DNA of 64,000 bases from Paracidovorax wautersii (GCA_009912175.1 WNDQ01000007.1:38220-102219); one strand, 5' to 3'; counted from the stretch's first letter, positions 51,638 through 62,305 are shown. Program-made: numbers and translations. The notes: generated by a model not told the origin, from the sequence alone.

Positions 51638-54010
51638 TCAGCGCTGCGGCAAGGCGTAGGCGATCACCTGATCGCCGGCCGGCGTTTCCATGAAGTGATG
51701 GCCGCCGGTCATGATGACGACGTACTGGCGCCCGTCCATCTCATAGACCATCGGATTGGCCTGGCCGCCCGCCGACAGCGCCACCTGCCAGAGGGTCTCG
51801 CCGGTTGCCAGGTCGATGGCGCGCAGCAGATCGTCGGTGGCCGAGGCAATGAAGACCAGGCCGCTGGCCGTGACCACGGCGCCGCCGTTGTTGGGCGTGC
51901 CGATCTCGACGGGCAGGCCCGAGCGGATGCCGAAGGGGCCGTTGCCGCGCGCGCTGCCGAACGGCCGGTCCCACAGCGTGTCGCCCGTCTTCATGTCGAT
52001 GGCCCGGATGCCGCCATAGGGCGGCTGCTTGCACAGCAGCTTGGAAAACGGCAGGCGCCAGCCCGCGTTCACGTTGATCGCATAGGGCGTGCCGATCTGC
52101 GGATCGCCCGCACCCTCGGCGCCCCCCATGTCGCCGCGCACTTCCTCGCGCGGCGCCCAGCCCAGTTCATCGGCTTTTTCGCGCGGCACCAGCACGTTGT
52201 AGTTGGGCATGTCGTTGTAGTTGGCCAGAATCACGCCCCGCACCGGATCGATGGCGACGCTGCCCCAGTCGGAGCCGCCGTTGTAGCCCGGGTACTGGAT
52301 CCAGTGCCGGTCCGCCGTCGGCGGGGTGTAGAAGCCCTGGTAGCTGGCCGCGCGGAACTGGATGCGACAGACCAACTGGTCGATGGGCGTGAGCCCCCAC
52401 ATGTCGCGCTCCGTGAGGTCGGGCTTGCGCAGCGTGTGCCATTGCGAGACGGGCTGCACCGGCGAGCGGCGCTCGGGCTCGACGCCGCCGGCAGGCGCCT
52501 GAACCTCGCCCACGGGCGTGAGCGGCTGGCCGGTGCGGCGATCGAGCACATACAGGTCGCCCTGCTTGCTGGGCAGCAGCACGGCGGGAACCCGGCCCTG
52601 GCCGGTGTCGTAGTCGATCAGCGTGACCTGCGAGCCCAGGTCGTAGTCCCACACGTCGTGAACCACCGTCTGGAAATGCCACGCGGGCTTGCCGGTTTCC
52701 ACGTTCAGAGCCACCAGCGAGGTCGCGTAGCGGTCCTGCGTCGGCGTGCGCGAGCGGCTCCAATAGTCCGCGGCTGAATTGCCCATGGGCAAAAACACCA
52801 GGCCCGACTCGTTGTCGCCCGTGGCGGTCGTCCACATATTGGGCGTGCCGCGGGTGTAGGTCTCGCCCCCGGGCGGCGGGCCGCTGCGGTCGGGCCGGTC
52901 CATGTCCCAGGCCCAGCGCAGCTCGCCCGTGCGGGCGTCGTAACCCTGGATCACGCCGGAAGGCGCGTCGCGCCGCTGGCCGTCGAGCACCTGGTGGCCA
53001 GTGACGACCACGCCCCGGACGACGGCCGGCGGCGAGGTGATGGACACATAGCCGGGCGGCGCCTGGCCCATGCCCTCGGTGATGTCGACCTGCCCGTCGC
53101 GGCCGAAATCGGCGCAGGGCTTGCCGTCGCGCGCGTCGACCGCGACCAGCCGGCCGTCGAGCGTGCCTTCGATCACACGCGTGCGACAGGCCGCCGCCTG
53201 TGGAAGGTCCGGCACCTCGTAATACGAAACCCCGCGGCAGGCCGCCGTGTAGGGGATGGACTCGTCCTTGACCTGCGGGTCGTAACGCCAGCGCTCCTGC
53301 CCCGTCGCCGCATCCAGCGCAATCAGCTGGTTGCGCGCCGAGCACAGGTAGATGGCGTCACCCACCTTCAGCGGCGTGGTCTCGGCGCCCCAGCGGTGCT
53401 CCGGCAAATCGCCCGTGCGGAACAGCCAGGCCTGCTCCAGTTGCGCGACGTTGTCCTTGGTGATCTGCCCCAGCGGCGAGTAGCGCGTGGCCGCGTTGTC
53501 GCGGCCATAGGCGGCCCAGTCGGCTGGCGCGGGCCGGTCGCCGGCCGGCCCCTGCGGACCGGGCGAGACCGCCTCGGCCACGCTGGCCGCCGGCAGCGGC
53601 CGCTGCGCGGGCGTGACACCATAGGGCACGAACGCCAGGCCGAACGCCACCACAAAGACCAATACCAAAGCGCCGGCCAGCGCGCATGAGCCCTTGCGGG
53701 AAACCGGCCGGTCCAGCTTCGGCAGCACCAGCGCCACCAGCAGCCCCAGTACGACCATCAAACCCAGCCGGGGAACCCAGCGCCAGTAGGTGGCCCCGGA
53801 CTCCCACCAGGTCCACAGCACCGTGCCCACGAACACCACGCCGAACCACCATGCGCCCTGGATCCGGCCCCGCATCAGCAGCGCCCCCGACACGACCAAT
53901 CCCAGGCCGGCCAGCCCGTAATACCAGGACCCGCCCAGCACCGCCAGCCAGACGCCGCCGCCCAGCAGAACCAGGCCCAGCAGCAAGATCACCAGCCCCA
54001 GCAGCAGCAC
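51638..54010 (-). CDS. gcd: Membrane-bound PQQ-dependent glucose dehydrogenase
   Basis: A 790-residue quinoprotein. Five N-terminal helices (about 1-140) anchor it, beginning LLLGLVILLLGLVLLGGGVW; the rest is an eight-bladed PQQ domain facing the periplasm (WAAYGRDNAATRYSPLGQIT, about 170; GNESGLV-type contacts; NMWTTATGDNESGLVFLPMG). It oxidises glucose to gluconolactone and feeds ubiquinone. The start is a GTG at 54010, just after an in-frame stop. It sits inside the otherwise housekeeping erpA-anmK block. No PQQ synthesis genes are in view. Confidence 0.9.
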   Translation of the reverse strand: MLLLGLVILLLGLVLLGGGVWLAVLGGSWYYGLAGLGLVVSGALLMRGRIQGAWWFGVVFVGTVLWTWWESGATYWRWVPRLGLMVVLGLLVALVLPKLDRPVSRKGSCALAGALVLVFVVAFGLAFVPYGVTPAQRPLPAASVAEAVSPGPQGPAGDRPAPADWAAYGRDNAATRYSPLGQITKDNVAQLEQAWLFRTGDLPEHRWGAETTPLKVGDAIYLCSARNQLIALDAATGQERWRYDPQVKDESIPYTAACRGVSYYEVPDLPQAAACRTRVIEGTLDGRLVAVDARDGKPCADFGRDGQVDITEGMGQAPPGYVSITSPPAVVRGVVVTGHQVLDGQRRDAPSGVIQGYDARTGELRWAWDMDRPDRSGPPPGGETYTRGTPNMWTTATGDNESGLVFLPMGNSAADYWSRSRTPTQDRYATSLVALNVETGKPAWHFQTVVHDVWDYDLGSQVTLIDYDTGQGRVPAVLLPSKQGDLYVLDRRTGQPLTPVGEVQAPAGGVEPERRSPVQPVSQWHTLRKPDLTERDMWGLTPIDQLVCRIQFRAASYQGFYTPPTADRHWIQYPGYNGGSDWGSVAIDPVRGVILANYNDMPNYNVLVPREKADELGWAPREEVRGDMGGAEGAGDPQIGTPYAINVNAGWRLPFSKLLCKQPPYGGIRAIDMKTGDTLWDRPFGSARGNGPFGIRSGLPVEIGTPNNGGAVVTASGLVFIASATDDLLRAIDLATGETLWQVALSAGGQANPMVYEMDGRQYVVIMTGGHHFMETPAGDQVIAYALPQR

Positions 54011-54215
54011 CGGCCAGCCCGGCCGGCGGTGGCTTCCGGCGTGAATTCAGTATGCGAGGGCCCTGCGGGGAGATGGCGAGGTTCAGACCTTTGCCGACAG
54101 CCTCGTGTAGGCCGATGCGTCAGCCCTGATTGCAGATTGGAAGCACCGGATCACGGCTTGCCGCGGCATCAACCATGGCCGTCGCGGTGTGATCCAGCGG
54201 CACCGCCCGCCCACG

Positions 54216-54244
54216 AAAAAGCCCGGGACGATGCCCGGGCTTTT
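54216..54244 (-). terminator. Terminator of erpA
   Basis: AAAAAGCCCGGG and CCCGGGCTTTT form a strong stem with a T-run on either strand. It lies just beyond the erpA stop on the minus strand and upstream of the gcd start region, so erpA and gcd are probably separate transcripts. The remainder of 54011-54215 shows no other clear feature. Confidence 0.8.
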
Positions 54245-54268
54245 CAGGGTGGGGAGCGCGCCTGGCGA

Positions 54269-54655
54269 TCAGGTCGAGAAGCTCGATCCGCAGCCGCAGG
54301 TCGAGGTCGCGTTCGGGTTCTTGATCACGAACTGCGCACCTTCGAGGTCTTCCTTGTAGTCGATCTCGGCGCCCACCAGGTACTGGTAGCTCATGGCGTC
54401 GATCAGCAGCGACACGCCGTTCTTGGTGAGCTGCGTGTCGTCTTCGTTGACGATTTCGTCAAAGGTGAAACCGTACTGGAAACCCGAGCAGCCACCGCCT
54501 TGCACGAACACGCGCAGCTTGAGGTCGGGGTTGCCTTCCTCGGCGATCAGGTCGGCCACCTTGGCTGCTGCGCTGTCGGTGAAGACAAAGGGCAGCGGCA
54601 TGGCGTCCAGCGACGGCGTGGTGGTATCGGCAACGGCTTCGGCAACAGCGGTCAT
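54269..54655 (-). CDS. erpA: Iron-sulfur cluster insertion protein ErpA
   Basis: A 128-residue A-type carrier. The three conserved cysteines are seen in [11 protein letters not shown] and the C-terminal [10 protein letters not shown]. ErpA passes [Fe-S] clusters to apoproteins such as the isoprenoid synthesis enzymes IspG/IspH. The N-terminus, Ala/Val-rich, is normal for the beta-proteobacterial form. It follows rplM-rpsI in this order in most Burkholderiales, here with a 350-bp gap. Confidence 0.94.
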   Translation of the reverse strand: MTAVAEAVADTTTPSLDAMPLPFVFTDSAAAKVADLIAEEGNPDLKLRVFVQGGGCSGFQYGFTFDEIVNEDDTQLTKNGVSLLIDAMSYQYLVGAEIDYKEDLEGAQFVIKNPNATSTCGCGSSFST

Positions 54656-54916
54656 GGCGAATCTCCTGTCTGGCTGTGGGGTCTATGCCGGTCCTGAGGC
54701 CACGGGGCCCGGAAGGCCGGCTTTGTCAATCATGGTACTGCAAGCGGCCTGGGCCTGCAGGTGTGCGGGCATTTGGCCCTGCTGCGGGCAGGAGCCGCGG
54801 AAAACGCGGCAGTGCAAACGACTCGCCTGCACTTTTGGGACGGCACTTGCCTGTAGATGGCGGCATCCGCCCCGGCATCAAGGCCCGGCTTTGGACTTTG
54901 CAATGCACGCCACAAG

Positions 54917-54946
54917 CGACAAGACCGCCCGAAGGCGGTCTTGTCG
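54917..54946 (-). terminator. Terminator of the rplM-rpsI operon
   Basis: CGACAAGACCGCC and GGCGGTCTTGTCG form a 13-bp perfect stem closed by a CGAA loop. It lies 60 bases past the rpsI stop. The rest of the 54656-55005 gap should hold the erpA promoter, but no clear -35/-10 pair was found. Confidence 0.78.
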
Positions 54947-55005
54947 AAGCCAGCCTGGCCCGCGCGTCCCGAAAGACGCCAGGGCCCGGCAGACCTGAAG
55001 CTCGA

Positions 55006-55398
55006 TCAGCGCTTGCTGAACTGCTTGCGACGGCGGGCGCCGCGCAGACCGACCTTCTTACGCTCGACTTCGCGAGCGTCGCGGGTCACGTAACCCGCTT
55101 GCGACAGGCCGGACTTCAGCGCTGCGTCGTAGTCGATCAGGGCACGGGTGATGCCGTGGCGCACGGCGCCGGCTTGACCCGATTCGCCGCCGCCATGGAC
55201 GTTGGCCTGCACGTCGAAGGTCTCGACGTTGTCGGTCAGCACCAGGGGCTGCTTGGCGATCATGATCGAGGTCTGACGGCCGAAGTACTCGGCGATGTCC
55301 TTGCCATTGACCGTGATCTTGCCGGAGCCCTTCTTCAGGAACACGCGGGCGACGCTGGATTTGCGACGGCCGGTGCCGTTATTCCATTCACCAATCAT
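55006..55398 (-). CDS. rpsI: 30S ribosomal protein S9
   Basis: A 130-residue ribosomal protein. The start [20 protein letters not shown] and the basic end [14 protein letters not shown], whose terminal Arg reaches the P-site tRNA, are diagnostic. It is translated from the rplM-rpsI message, 11 bases after rplM. Confidence 0.98.
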   Translation of the reverse strand: MIGEWNNGTGRRKSSVARVFLKKGSGKITVNGKDIAEYFGRQTSIMIAKQPLVLTDNVETFDVQANVHGGGESGQAGAVRHGITRALIDYDAALKSGLSQAGYVTRDAREVERKKVGLRGARRRKQFSKR

Positions 55399-55409
55399 CT
55401 CAAGACTCC

Positions 55410-55838
55410 TTAGATGTCCAGCACTTTAGGCTGTTGAGCGGTATGCGGATGCTCAGCACCGCCGTACACCTTGAGCTTCTTGATCATGGCGTAGCCCAGG
55501 GGACCCTTGGGCAGCATGCCCTTGACGGCCTTTTCCAGAGCGCGGCCAGGATGCTTGGCCTGCAGATCGCGGAAGTTGGTGGCGTAGATGCCGCCGGGGA
55601 AACCCGAGTGGCGGTAGTACACCTTGTCGAGCGACTTGGTACCGGTCACCTTCAGCTTGGCAGCGTTGATGATCACGATGTAGTCACCGGTATCGACGTG
55701 AGGCGTGTAAATGGCCTTGTGCTTGCCGCGCAGACGGAGGGCAACTTCGCTGGCTACCCGTCCGAGGACCTTGTCGGTCGCGTCAATCACAAACCACTCG
55801 TGCACCACGTCAGCGGGCTTTGCGCTGAATGTCGTCAT
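55410..55838 (-). CDS. rplM: 50S ribosomal protein L13
   Basis: A 142-residue ribosomal protein. Seen: [20 protein letters not shown] (about 9-28), [14 protein letters not shown] (about 70) and the C-terminal [15 protein letters not shown]13 is an early assembly protein of the large subunit. First gene of the rplM-rpsI operon, with AAAGAGAAAAC before the start. Confidence 0.98.
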   Translation of the reverse strand: MTTFSAKPADVVHEWFVIDATDKVLGRVASEVALRLRGKHKAIYTPHVDTGDYIVIINAAKLKVTGTKSLDKVYYRHSGFPGGIYATNFRDLQAKHPGRALEKAVKGMLPKGPLGYAMIKKLKVYGGAEHPHTAQQPKVLDI

Positions 55839-55995
55839 GAGTTTTCTCTTTCGAAAAAGTGGTTTGACGGGCTCTTTTCCACGGTCGGTGCTCTTCTTAA
55901 GAGAGCCTCTTAGGTGGGGTTGCCGCCTGCCCGGAACTCAATTCCAGCCAGATGACCTTTGCCGCGGAGCCCAAAAATTCGCTGCAAAGCCGAGC

Positions 55996-56001
55996 ATTAT
56001 A
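55996..56001 (-). promoter_or_regulatory. -10 element of the rplM-rpsI promoter
   Basis: The minus strand reads TATAAT here, about 157 bases before the rplM start, inside the 319-bp gap between divergent rplM and rlmJ. The -35 box is weak. The leader between this site and rplM contains a GCTCTTCTTAAGAGAGC hairpin that could be a ribosomal-protein control site, but I recognise no known leader motif. Confidence 0.5.
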
Positions 56002-56157
56002 AGAAAATCCCCGATTCCCGTACACCTGCCCACGCCCGCGGCCCCGCGCGGCGTGCCATGTGTGCCCTTGCCGCGACACCCCCTCATTCGGCTGGCCCTG
56101 CCCCGCCCGCCCGGGCGCAGCGCCTGCCCCACGCCACCAACAGGTACCATCGCCCCC

Positions 56158-57039
56158 ATGTTCAGTTACCGCCACGCCTTTCACGCCGGCAATCACGCAG
56201 ATGTGCTCAAGCACACCGTGTTGATCGCCATGTTGCAGCACCTCACGCAAAAGGAGGCGGCGCTGACGGTCATCGACACCCACGCGGGCGCGGGCCTCTA
56301 CCGACTCGACAACGACGCCGCGCAGACCAGCGGCGAGGCCGAAGAAGGCATCTTCGAGCTGCTGCGCCGCATGGAAACCATGGAGGAAGACCTAGCGCCG
56401 GCGCTCAACGACTATGTCGAGCTGGTCGCCAGCTTCAACCCGTCAGGCGTGCTCAAGAACTACCCCGGCTCGCCCTTCATCACGCACAAGCTGCTGCGCG
56501 AACACGACCGCCTCAAGCTGTTCGAGCTCTACCCCGGCGATGCCCGCAGCCTGCGGTTGAACGTCGACCAGCTCGACGCCGGCCGCCAGGTGCAGCACGC
56601 CATGGAAGACGGCTTCGAGAGTTCGCGCAAATACCTGCCCCCGCCCAGCCGCCGCGGCCTGGTGCTGATCGACCCGAGCTACGAGCTCAAGAGCGACTAC
56701 GGGCGCGTGACGGCCTATGTGGCCGAGATGCTCAAGCTGTTCGCCACGGGCACGTTCGCGGTCTGGTACCCCATCATTCCGCGCCCCGAGGCGCATGACC
56801 TGCCGCGCAAGCTCAAGAACCTCGCGGTGCGCGCCGGCAAACCCTGGCTCAACGCCTCGCTGGCCATCAAGTCCGGCAAGCCGGCCCCCGGCCAGCGCAG
56901 CGGCCTGGCCGAAAGCGGCATCTGCATCATCAACCCGCCCCACACGCTCAGACCCGCCCTGCAGCAGGCCCTGCCCCAGATGGTGGCGCTGATGGGACAG
57001 GACAAACAGGCGGGGTTCGAGCTGAAGTCGGGCGGGTGA
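56158..57039 (+). CDS. rlmJ: 23S rRNA (adenine-2030-N6)-methyltransferase RlmJ
   Basis: A 293-residue SAM-dependent methyltransferase. The N-terminal signature YRHAFHAGNHADVLKHTVL is diagnostic, the SAM region is VIDTHAGAGLY (about 38-48), and the catalytic motif is LVLIDPSYELKSDY (DPPY-like, about 165). It methylates A2030 of 23S rRNA. The ATG at 56158 matches the signature start; the frame is open upstream without similarity. Its last 92 bases overlap the convergent EamA gene. Confidence 0.93.
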   Translation: MFSYRHAFHAGNHADVLKHTVLIAMLQHLTQKEAALTVIDTHAGAGLYRLDNDAAQTSGEAEEGIFELLRRMETMEEDLAPALNDYVELVASFNPSGVLKNYPGSPFITHKLLREHDRLKLFELYPGDARSLRLNVDQLDAGRQVQHAMEDGFESSRKYLPPPSRRGLVLIDPSYELKSDYGRVTAYVAEMLKLFATGTFAVWYPIIPRPEAHDLPRKLKNLAVRAGKPWLNASLAIKSGKPAPGQRSGLAESGICIINPPHTLRPALQQALPQMVALMGQDKQAGFELKSGG

Positions 57040-57898
57040 CGAGCGCGATGCCGAGCACCACCGGGATCACGCCCAGAAAGTCGTAGAGCGCCGGCTGCTC
57101 GCCCAGCAGGGCCCAGCCCATGAGCAGGCCCAGCGGCGGCGTCACGAAGAGCCAGGCGCTGGCCGACCCGGCATCGGTGGCGCGCAGCAGCGTGAACCAC
57201 AGCATGTAGCCGGTCACGGACACGACCAGCACCGTCCATGCGAGCGCGCCCAGCAAGGCCGGTGTGATGTGCACGTCGCGGGGGTGCTCCAGCGAGAAGG
57301 CGAACGGCAGGGTCAGCACGGCCGCCAGCAGCATCTGCAGGGCCGCATTGGCCGTGTTGCCAACGCCCACCTGCAAACGCTTGTACAGCACCGTGCCGAT
57401 GGACAGCACGAGCAGGGCCAGCATCACCAGCAGCATGCCGTGCACGGTGTCGAGCTGGCCGTCGAGCCGATGCCGCACGATGAAGGCCATGCCCGCGAAG
57501 CCGAGCAGCAGGCCGGCCACTTTCCGGGCGGTGAGCCGCTCGCCCAGCAGCGGCACGGCCAGCAGTGCGATCACGATGGGGCTGGCGCCAATGATGATGG
57601 CCGACAGGCCCGACGACAGCGCACGCATGCCGCTCCAGTTCACGCCCAGGTACAGCGCGTGATTGCAGATGGCCAGGACGACCAGCCCCATCCAGTCGCG
57701 CCGGCTGGGGCGGATGCGCTCCCCCAGACGCGACGCCAGCCACAGCAGCAAGACCCCGGCCAGCGCGAAGCGCACCATCAGGAACAGTAGCGGCGGGCAG
57801 TCGGCCAGCACGAATTTGGTGGCGGGAAAGGCACTGGCCCAGATCACCGTGAACGGCAGGGCGAGCAGGGCGGTACGACGGGTGTGGAAAGAACGCAT
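56948..57898 (-). CDS. EamA/DMT-family transporter
   Basis: A 316-residue inner-membrane protein with ten hydrophobic segments in two halves (for example LLALPFTVIWASAFPATKFV at the start). A Pro/Ala-rich tail of about 25 residues (about 290-316) lies in the part that overlaps rlmJ on the other strand and is probably a recent extension past an older stop. Substrate unknown. Divergent from a LysR gene at 58029, which may regulate it. Confidence 0.84.
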   Translation of the reverse strand: MRSFHTRRTALLALPFTVIWASAFPATKFVLADCPPLLFLMVRFALAGVLLLWLASRLGERIRPSRRDWMGLVVLAICNHALYLGVNWSGMRALSSGLSAIIIGASPIVIALLAVPLLGERLTARKVAGLLLGFAGMAFIVRHRLDGQLDTVHGMLLVMLALLVLSIGTVLYKRLQVGVGNTANAALQMLLAAVLTLPFAFSLEHPRDVHITPALLGALAWTVLVVSVTGYMLWFTLLRATDAGSASAWLFVTPPLGLLMGWALLGEQPALYDFLGVIPVVLGIALVTRPTSARTPPVCPVPSAPPSGAGPAAGRV

Positions 57899-57973
57899 GG
57901 CAAGACCTCGGCAGCCCGGTCCAACGCAGAAGGACCGGTGACAAATCCACTCTAGAGGTCTATGCTGATATTT

Positions 57974-58011
57974 GGAAACTCAAAGTGTCGATGGAAAACA
58001 TTTGAATTTCC
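57974..58011. promoter_or_regulatory. LysR-type operator between EamA and LysR genes
   Basis: GGAAACTCAAA (57974-57984) and TTTGAATTTCC (58001-58011) are inverted copies with one mismatch and a 16-base spacer, in an AT-rich 130-bp divergent gap. The position directly upstream of the LysR start fits autoregulation. Confidence 0.45.
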
Positions 58012-58028
58012 GATACCAGGAAACGTCC

Positions 58029-58934
58029 ATGCCCGACTTCGACATCACCCTGCTGCGCACCTTTGCCTCGGTCGCCGACAGCGGCGGCTTCGCCAAGGCC
58101 AGCGACCGCGTGCACCGCACCCAATCCACCATCAGCCAGCAGATCAAGAAGCTGGAAGACCAGGCCGGCCGCCGCCTGCTGGCGCGGGGTGCACGCCACA
58201 CCACCTTGACGGCCGACGGCGAGCGCATGCTCAGCTATGCGCGCCGCATCCTGTCGCTGCACGATGAGGCGCGCAATCTCTTCACCGAGGATTTGCCGGA
58301 ACTGGTCCGCATCGGTGTGACGGAGGACCTGGCGGTGGAGTCGCTGCCCGGACTGCTGAGCCAGTTGCTGCAGCGCATGGACCACGCGCGCCTGGAGGTG
58401 CGCTGCGGCCTGTCCAGACAGCTCGACGCCGACGTGGATGCCGGTTTGCTGGAGATGGCGCTGTACCGCCAACTCGACTCGGGCAAGCCCGCCAATACGC
58501 GCGCGCTGTGGCGCGACGATGTGTTCTGGGTCGGGCCGGCCCACTTGCACCCCGAGCATGCCCCGGTTCTGCCGCTGATCCTGTTCACCCAAGGCTGCGT
58601 GCTGCGCGGCCATGCGCTTGCGCAACTCGATGCCGTGGGCCGCCCCTGGCGCATCACGTACAGCAGCCCCAACATCTCCGGCCTTCTGGCCGCCGTGCGC
58701 GCGGGGCTGGGCGTCTCGCTGCTGTCCGCGCGCATGCTGACCTCCTTGGCCGGCCTGCGTGTGCTGGACGACAACTGCGGCCTGCCCGCACCGCCAGCCG
58801 CAGCCGTCATGCTGCGCACCAGTTCGCCGCAGTTGGGCGCGGTGGCGCAGCAGGCGCTGGATCTGCTTGCGCGGCACATGGATGAGACGACGCCCCGCGA
58901 GCCGATCTGGACACCCGTCGCGGCAGCGGCTTGA
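58029..58934 (+). CDS. LysR-family transcriptional regulator
   Basis: A 301-residue regulator. The HTH contains GGFAKASDRVHRTQSTISQQ (about 19-38) followed by IKKLEDQAGRRLLARG. The effector domain (about 92-285) is of the common type. It is divergent from the EamA gene, a frequent regulator-exporter pair in amino-acid or metabolite efflux. Start ATG at 58029, after AGGAAACGTCC. Confidence 0.9.
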   Translation: MPDFDITLLRTFASVADSGGFAKASDRVHRTQSTISQQIKKLEDQAGRRLLARGARHTTLTADGERMLSYARRILSLHDEARNLFTEDLPELVRIGVTEDLAVESLPGLLSQLLQRMDHARLEVRCGLSRQLDADVDAGLLEMALYRQLDSGKPANTRALWRDDVFWVGPAHLHPEHAPVLPLILFTQGCVLRGHALAQLDAVGRPWRITYSSPNISGLLAAVRAGLGVSLLSARMLTSLAGLRVLDDNCGLPAPPAAAVMLRTSSPQLGAVAQQALDLLARHMDETTPREPIWTPVAAAA

Positions 58935-59013
58935 CCCAAGAGGCAAGCAGGCCCCGACGACTCATCCCGGGGAAAAATGACAACGCATCGCAGGAACGAT
59001 CTGCAGCGCACGC

Positions 59014-59119
59014 GAGCGGCACCGGCTTGGCCGGGCCGCCTGACGTAAGTCAAGGAGGAGACGGCTGCAAGCCGTCGGGGGACATGGAGTCAGGCGGCCC
59101 GGCCAAGCCGGTGCCGCTC
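59014..59119. repeat. 31-bp perfect inverted repeat with an inner hairpin
   Basis: GAGCGGCACCGGCTTGGCCG and so on (59014-59044) is exactly complementary to 59089-59119. The 44-base interior holds a second stem, GACGGCT-GCA-AGCCGTC (59060-59076). It lies between the convergent LysR and metF genes (204-bp gap). The layout, outer arms with an inner hairpin, recalls the element at 40248, but the sequence is different. It may be a two-way terminator or a mobile palindromic repeat. Confidence 0.8.
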
Positions 59120-59138
59120 TCAGCCGTTCGACGTGTTC

Positions 59139-59978
59139 TTAAACGGCCTTCGCAAGACCCAGCCGCTTGCAGATCTCCAGCACCGCCGCGCTCTGGTTCA
59201 TCGTGTAGAAGTGCAGCGCGGGCGCGCCGCCCGCGCGCAGGCGCTCGCACAGCTCGGTCACCACGTCCAGGCCGAAGGCTCGGATGGACGCCGCGTCATC
59301 GCCAAAGCCCTGCAGGCGCAGGCGGATCCAGCGCGGAATCTCCGCTCCGCACGCGTCCGAAAAACGCATGAGCTGGCTGGAGCCGGTGATCGGCATGATG
59401 CCCGGCACCACCGGCACGGCCACGCCCAGGCGGCCCGCATCGTCGACCAGCCGGAAATAGGCATCGGCATTGAAGAAGTACTGCGTGATCGCGCTGTCGG
59501 CCCCGGCCTGCACCTTGGTGGCCAGCGCCTTCAGGTCGGCCTCGGCACTGCGCGCCTGCGGGTGGATTTCGGGGTAGCAGGCGACCTCGACGTGGAAGTC
59601 GTGGCCCGTGGTCTCGCGGATGAAGGCGACCAGGTCACTCGCGTACTGGAACTCGCCGCCCGTGCCGTAGCCGCTGGGCAGGTCGCCGCGCAAGGCCACC
59701 AGACGCTTGACGCCCATGCGCTTGAGCGTGGCGAGCTGCTCGGCCACGCCCTGGCGCGTGGCGCCGATGCACGAGAAATGGCTGGCCGCGTCCACCCCCT
59801 CGGCCAGGATCTGCGAGACCGTCTCGAACGTGCCCTGCTGGGTGGAGCCGCCCGCGCCGTAGGTCACCGAGCAGAACTCGGGCTGGAGTGCGTACAGCTG
59901 CTGGCGCACGCCACGCAGCTTCTCGGCGCCTTCGGCGGTCTTGGGGGGGAAGAACTCAAGGCTGATGGGAAAAGTCAT
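59139..59978 (-). CDS. metF: 5,10-methylenetetrahydrofolate reductase
   Basis: A 279-residue flavin enzyme that reduces methylene-THF to methyl-THF for methionine synthesis. The start ISLEFFPPKTAEGAEKL with the catalytic Glu, the SVTYGAGGST loop, and SCIGATRQGVAEQL are normal for the bacterial form. It ends the ahcY-tlyA-metF run on the minus strand, so it belongs to the same SAM-cycle transcript. Gap to tlyA 36 bases. Confidence 0.96.
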   Translation of the reverse strand: MTFPISLEFFPPKTAEGAEKLRGVRQQLYALQPEFCSVTYGAGGSTQQGTFETVSQILAEGVDAASHFSCIGATRQGVAEQLATLKRMGVKRLVALRGDLPSGYGTGGEFQYASDLVAFIRETTGHDFHVEVACYPEIHPQARSAEADLKALATKVQAGADSAITQYFFNADAYFRLVDDAGRLGVAVPVVPGIMPITGSSQLMRFSDACGAEIPRWIRLRLQGFGDDAASIRAFGLDVVTELCERLRAGGAPALHFYTMNQSAAVLEICKRLGLAKAV

Positions 59979-60014
59979 GGTTCGCTCTGGCGTGAAATCG
60001 AAAACGCGCGTCGA

Positions 60015-60773
60015 TCAAACAGTCGGCGTGATGCGCACGCGCCGCGCATGCACGAAGAATTCGCGGTTGCCATCGCCCCCGGCGATCGGCGAGTCCAGCC
60101 AGTGCTGCACCACTAGGCCGCTGGCATCACAGGCCTGGCGCAGACGCGCTTCGACCTTGGCATACAGGGCGGGATCCCGCACCAGGCCGCCCTTGCCGAT
60201 GTGCTCGGGCTGCAGCTCGAACTGCGGCTTGACCAGCATCAGCAGATCGCCATCGCCGCGCAGCAGCGGCGCCAGCGCGGGCAGCACGAGCGTGAGCGAG
60301 ATGAAGGACAGATCGCCCACGATCAGGTCGAAATCGGTGGCGCCGGCCGGTGCCAGTTGCGCGGGCGCGAGCTGGCGCGCATTGATCTTCTCCAGCGCCA
60401 CCACACGCGCATCGGCGCGCAGCCGCTCGTGCAGCTGGCCGTGGCCGACATCGACGCCGACCACGCGCGCCGCGCCCTGCTGCAGCAGGCAATCCGTGAA
60501 GCCGCCCGTCGACTGGCCCACGTCCAGGCACAGCCGGCCCTGCGCCGACAGGCCCGCGGCCGCCAGCGCGCCTTCGAGCTTGAGGCCGCCGCGCGAGACG
60601 TAACGCGACTCGGCATCGTCGGCCAGTTGCAGCTCGGCCGCGGCGGGGATCTCGTCGCCGTTCTTGCGTGCCTGGCGCCACTGCAGGCCGCCCGCGATCA
60701 GGCGCGCGGCCTGCGAGCGCGAGGCCGCCAGGCCACGGTCGACGAGCAATTGGTCTGCACGCATGGATGCCAT
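60015..60773 (-). CDS. tlyA: TlyA-family rRNA methyltransferase / hemolysin-like protein
   Basis: A 252-residue protein with an N-terminal S4 RNA-binding domain (RADQLLVDRGLAASRSQAAR, about 4-65) and an FtsJ-like methyltransferase domain with CLDVGQSTGGFTDCLLQQGA (about 82-101). TlyA makes 2'-O-methylcytidines in 16S and 23S rRNA in some bacteria. It lies between ahcY and metF, a common position in Burkholderiales, where it would draw on the SAM pool. Confidence 0.88.
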   Translation of the reverse strand: MASMRADQLLVDRGLAASRSQAARLIAGGLQWRQARKNGDEIPAAAELQLADDAESRYVSRGGLKLEGALAAAGLSAQGRLCLDVGQSTGGFTDCLLQQGAARVVGVDVGHGQLHERLRADARVVALEKINARQLAPAQLAPAGATDFDLIVGDLSFISLTLVLPALAPLLRGDGDLLMLVKPQFELQPEHIGKGGLVRDPALYAKVEARLRQACDASGLVVQHWLDSPIAGGDGNREFFVHARRVRITPTV

Positions 60774-60805
60774 GAATCAATCAGAACGATGAACACTCAC
60801 CGACC

Positions 60806-60841
60806 GCTGCGCCATGTCGGCCAAAGTCGCTGTGGCGCAGC
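60806..60841 (-). promoter_or_regulatory. Intercistronic hairpin between ahcY and tlyA
   Basis: GCTGCGCCA and TGGCGCAGC (60806-60814, 60833-60841) form a 9-bp stem in the 80-base gap after ahcY. There is no T-tract, so it may stabilise or pause the message rather than end it. Lower expression of tlyA-metF than ahcY is a plausible result. Confidence 0.4.
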
Positions 60842-60853
60842 CGTGTCGATCGC

Positions 60854-62305
<1,452 letters not shown>

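Noticed and set aside
54656..54916. Small open frames between erpA and rpsI
   Set aside because: They overlap each other on both strands, lack ribosome sites and show no similarity to known proteins; the gap is better explained by the terminator and an undetected promoter.
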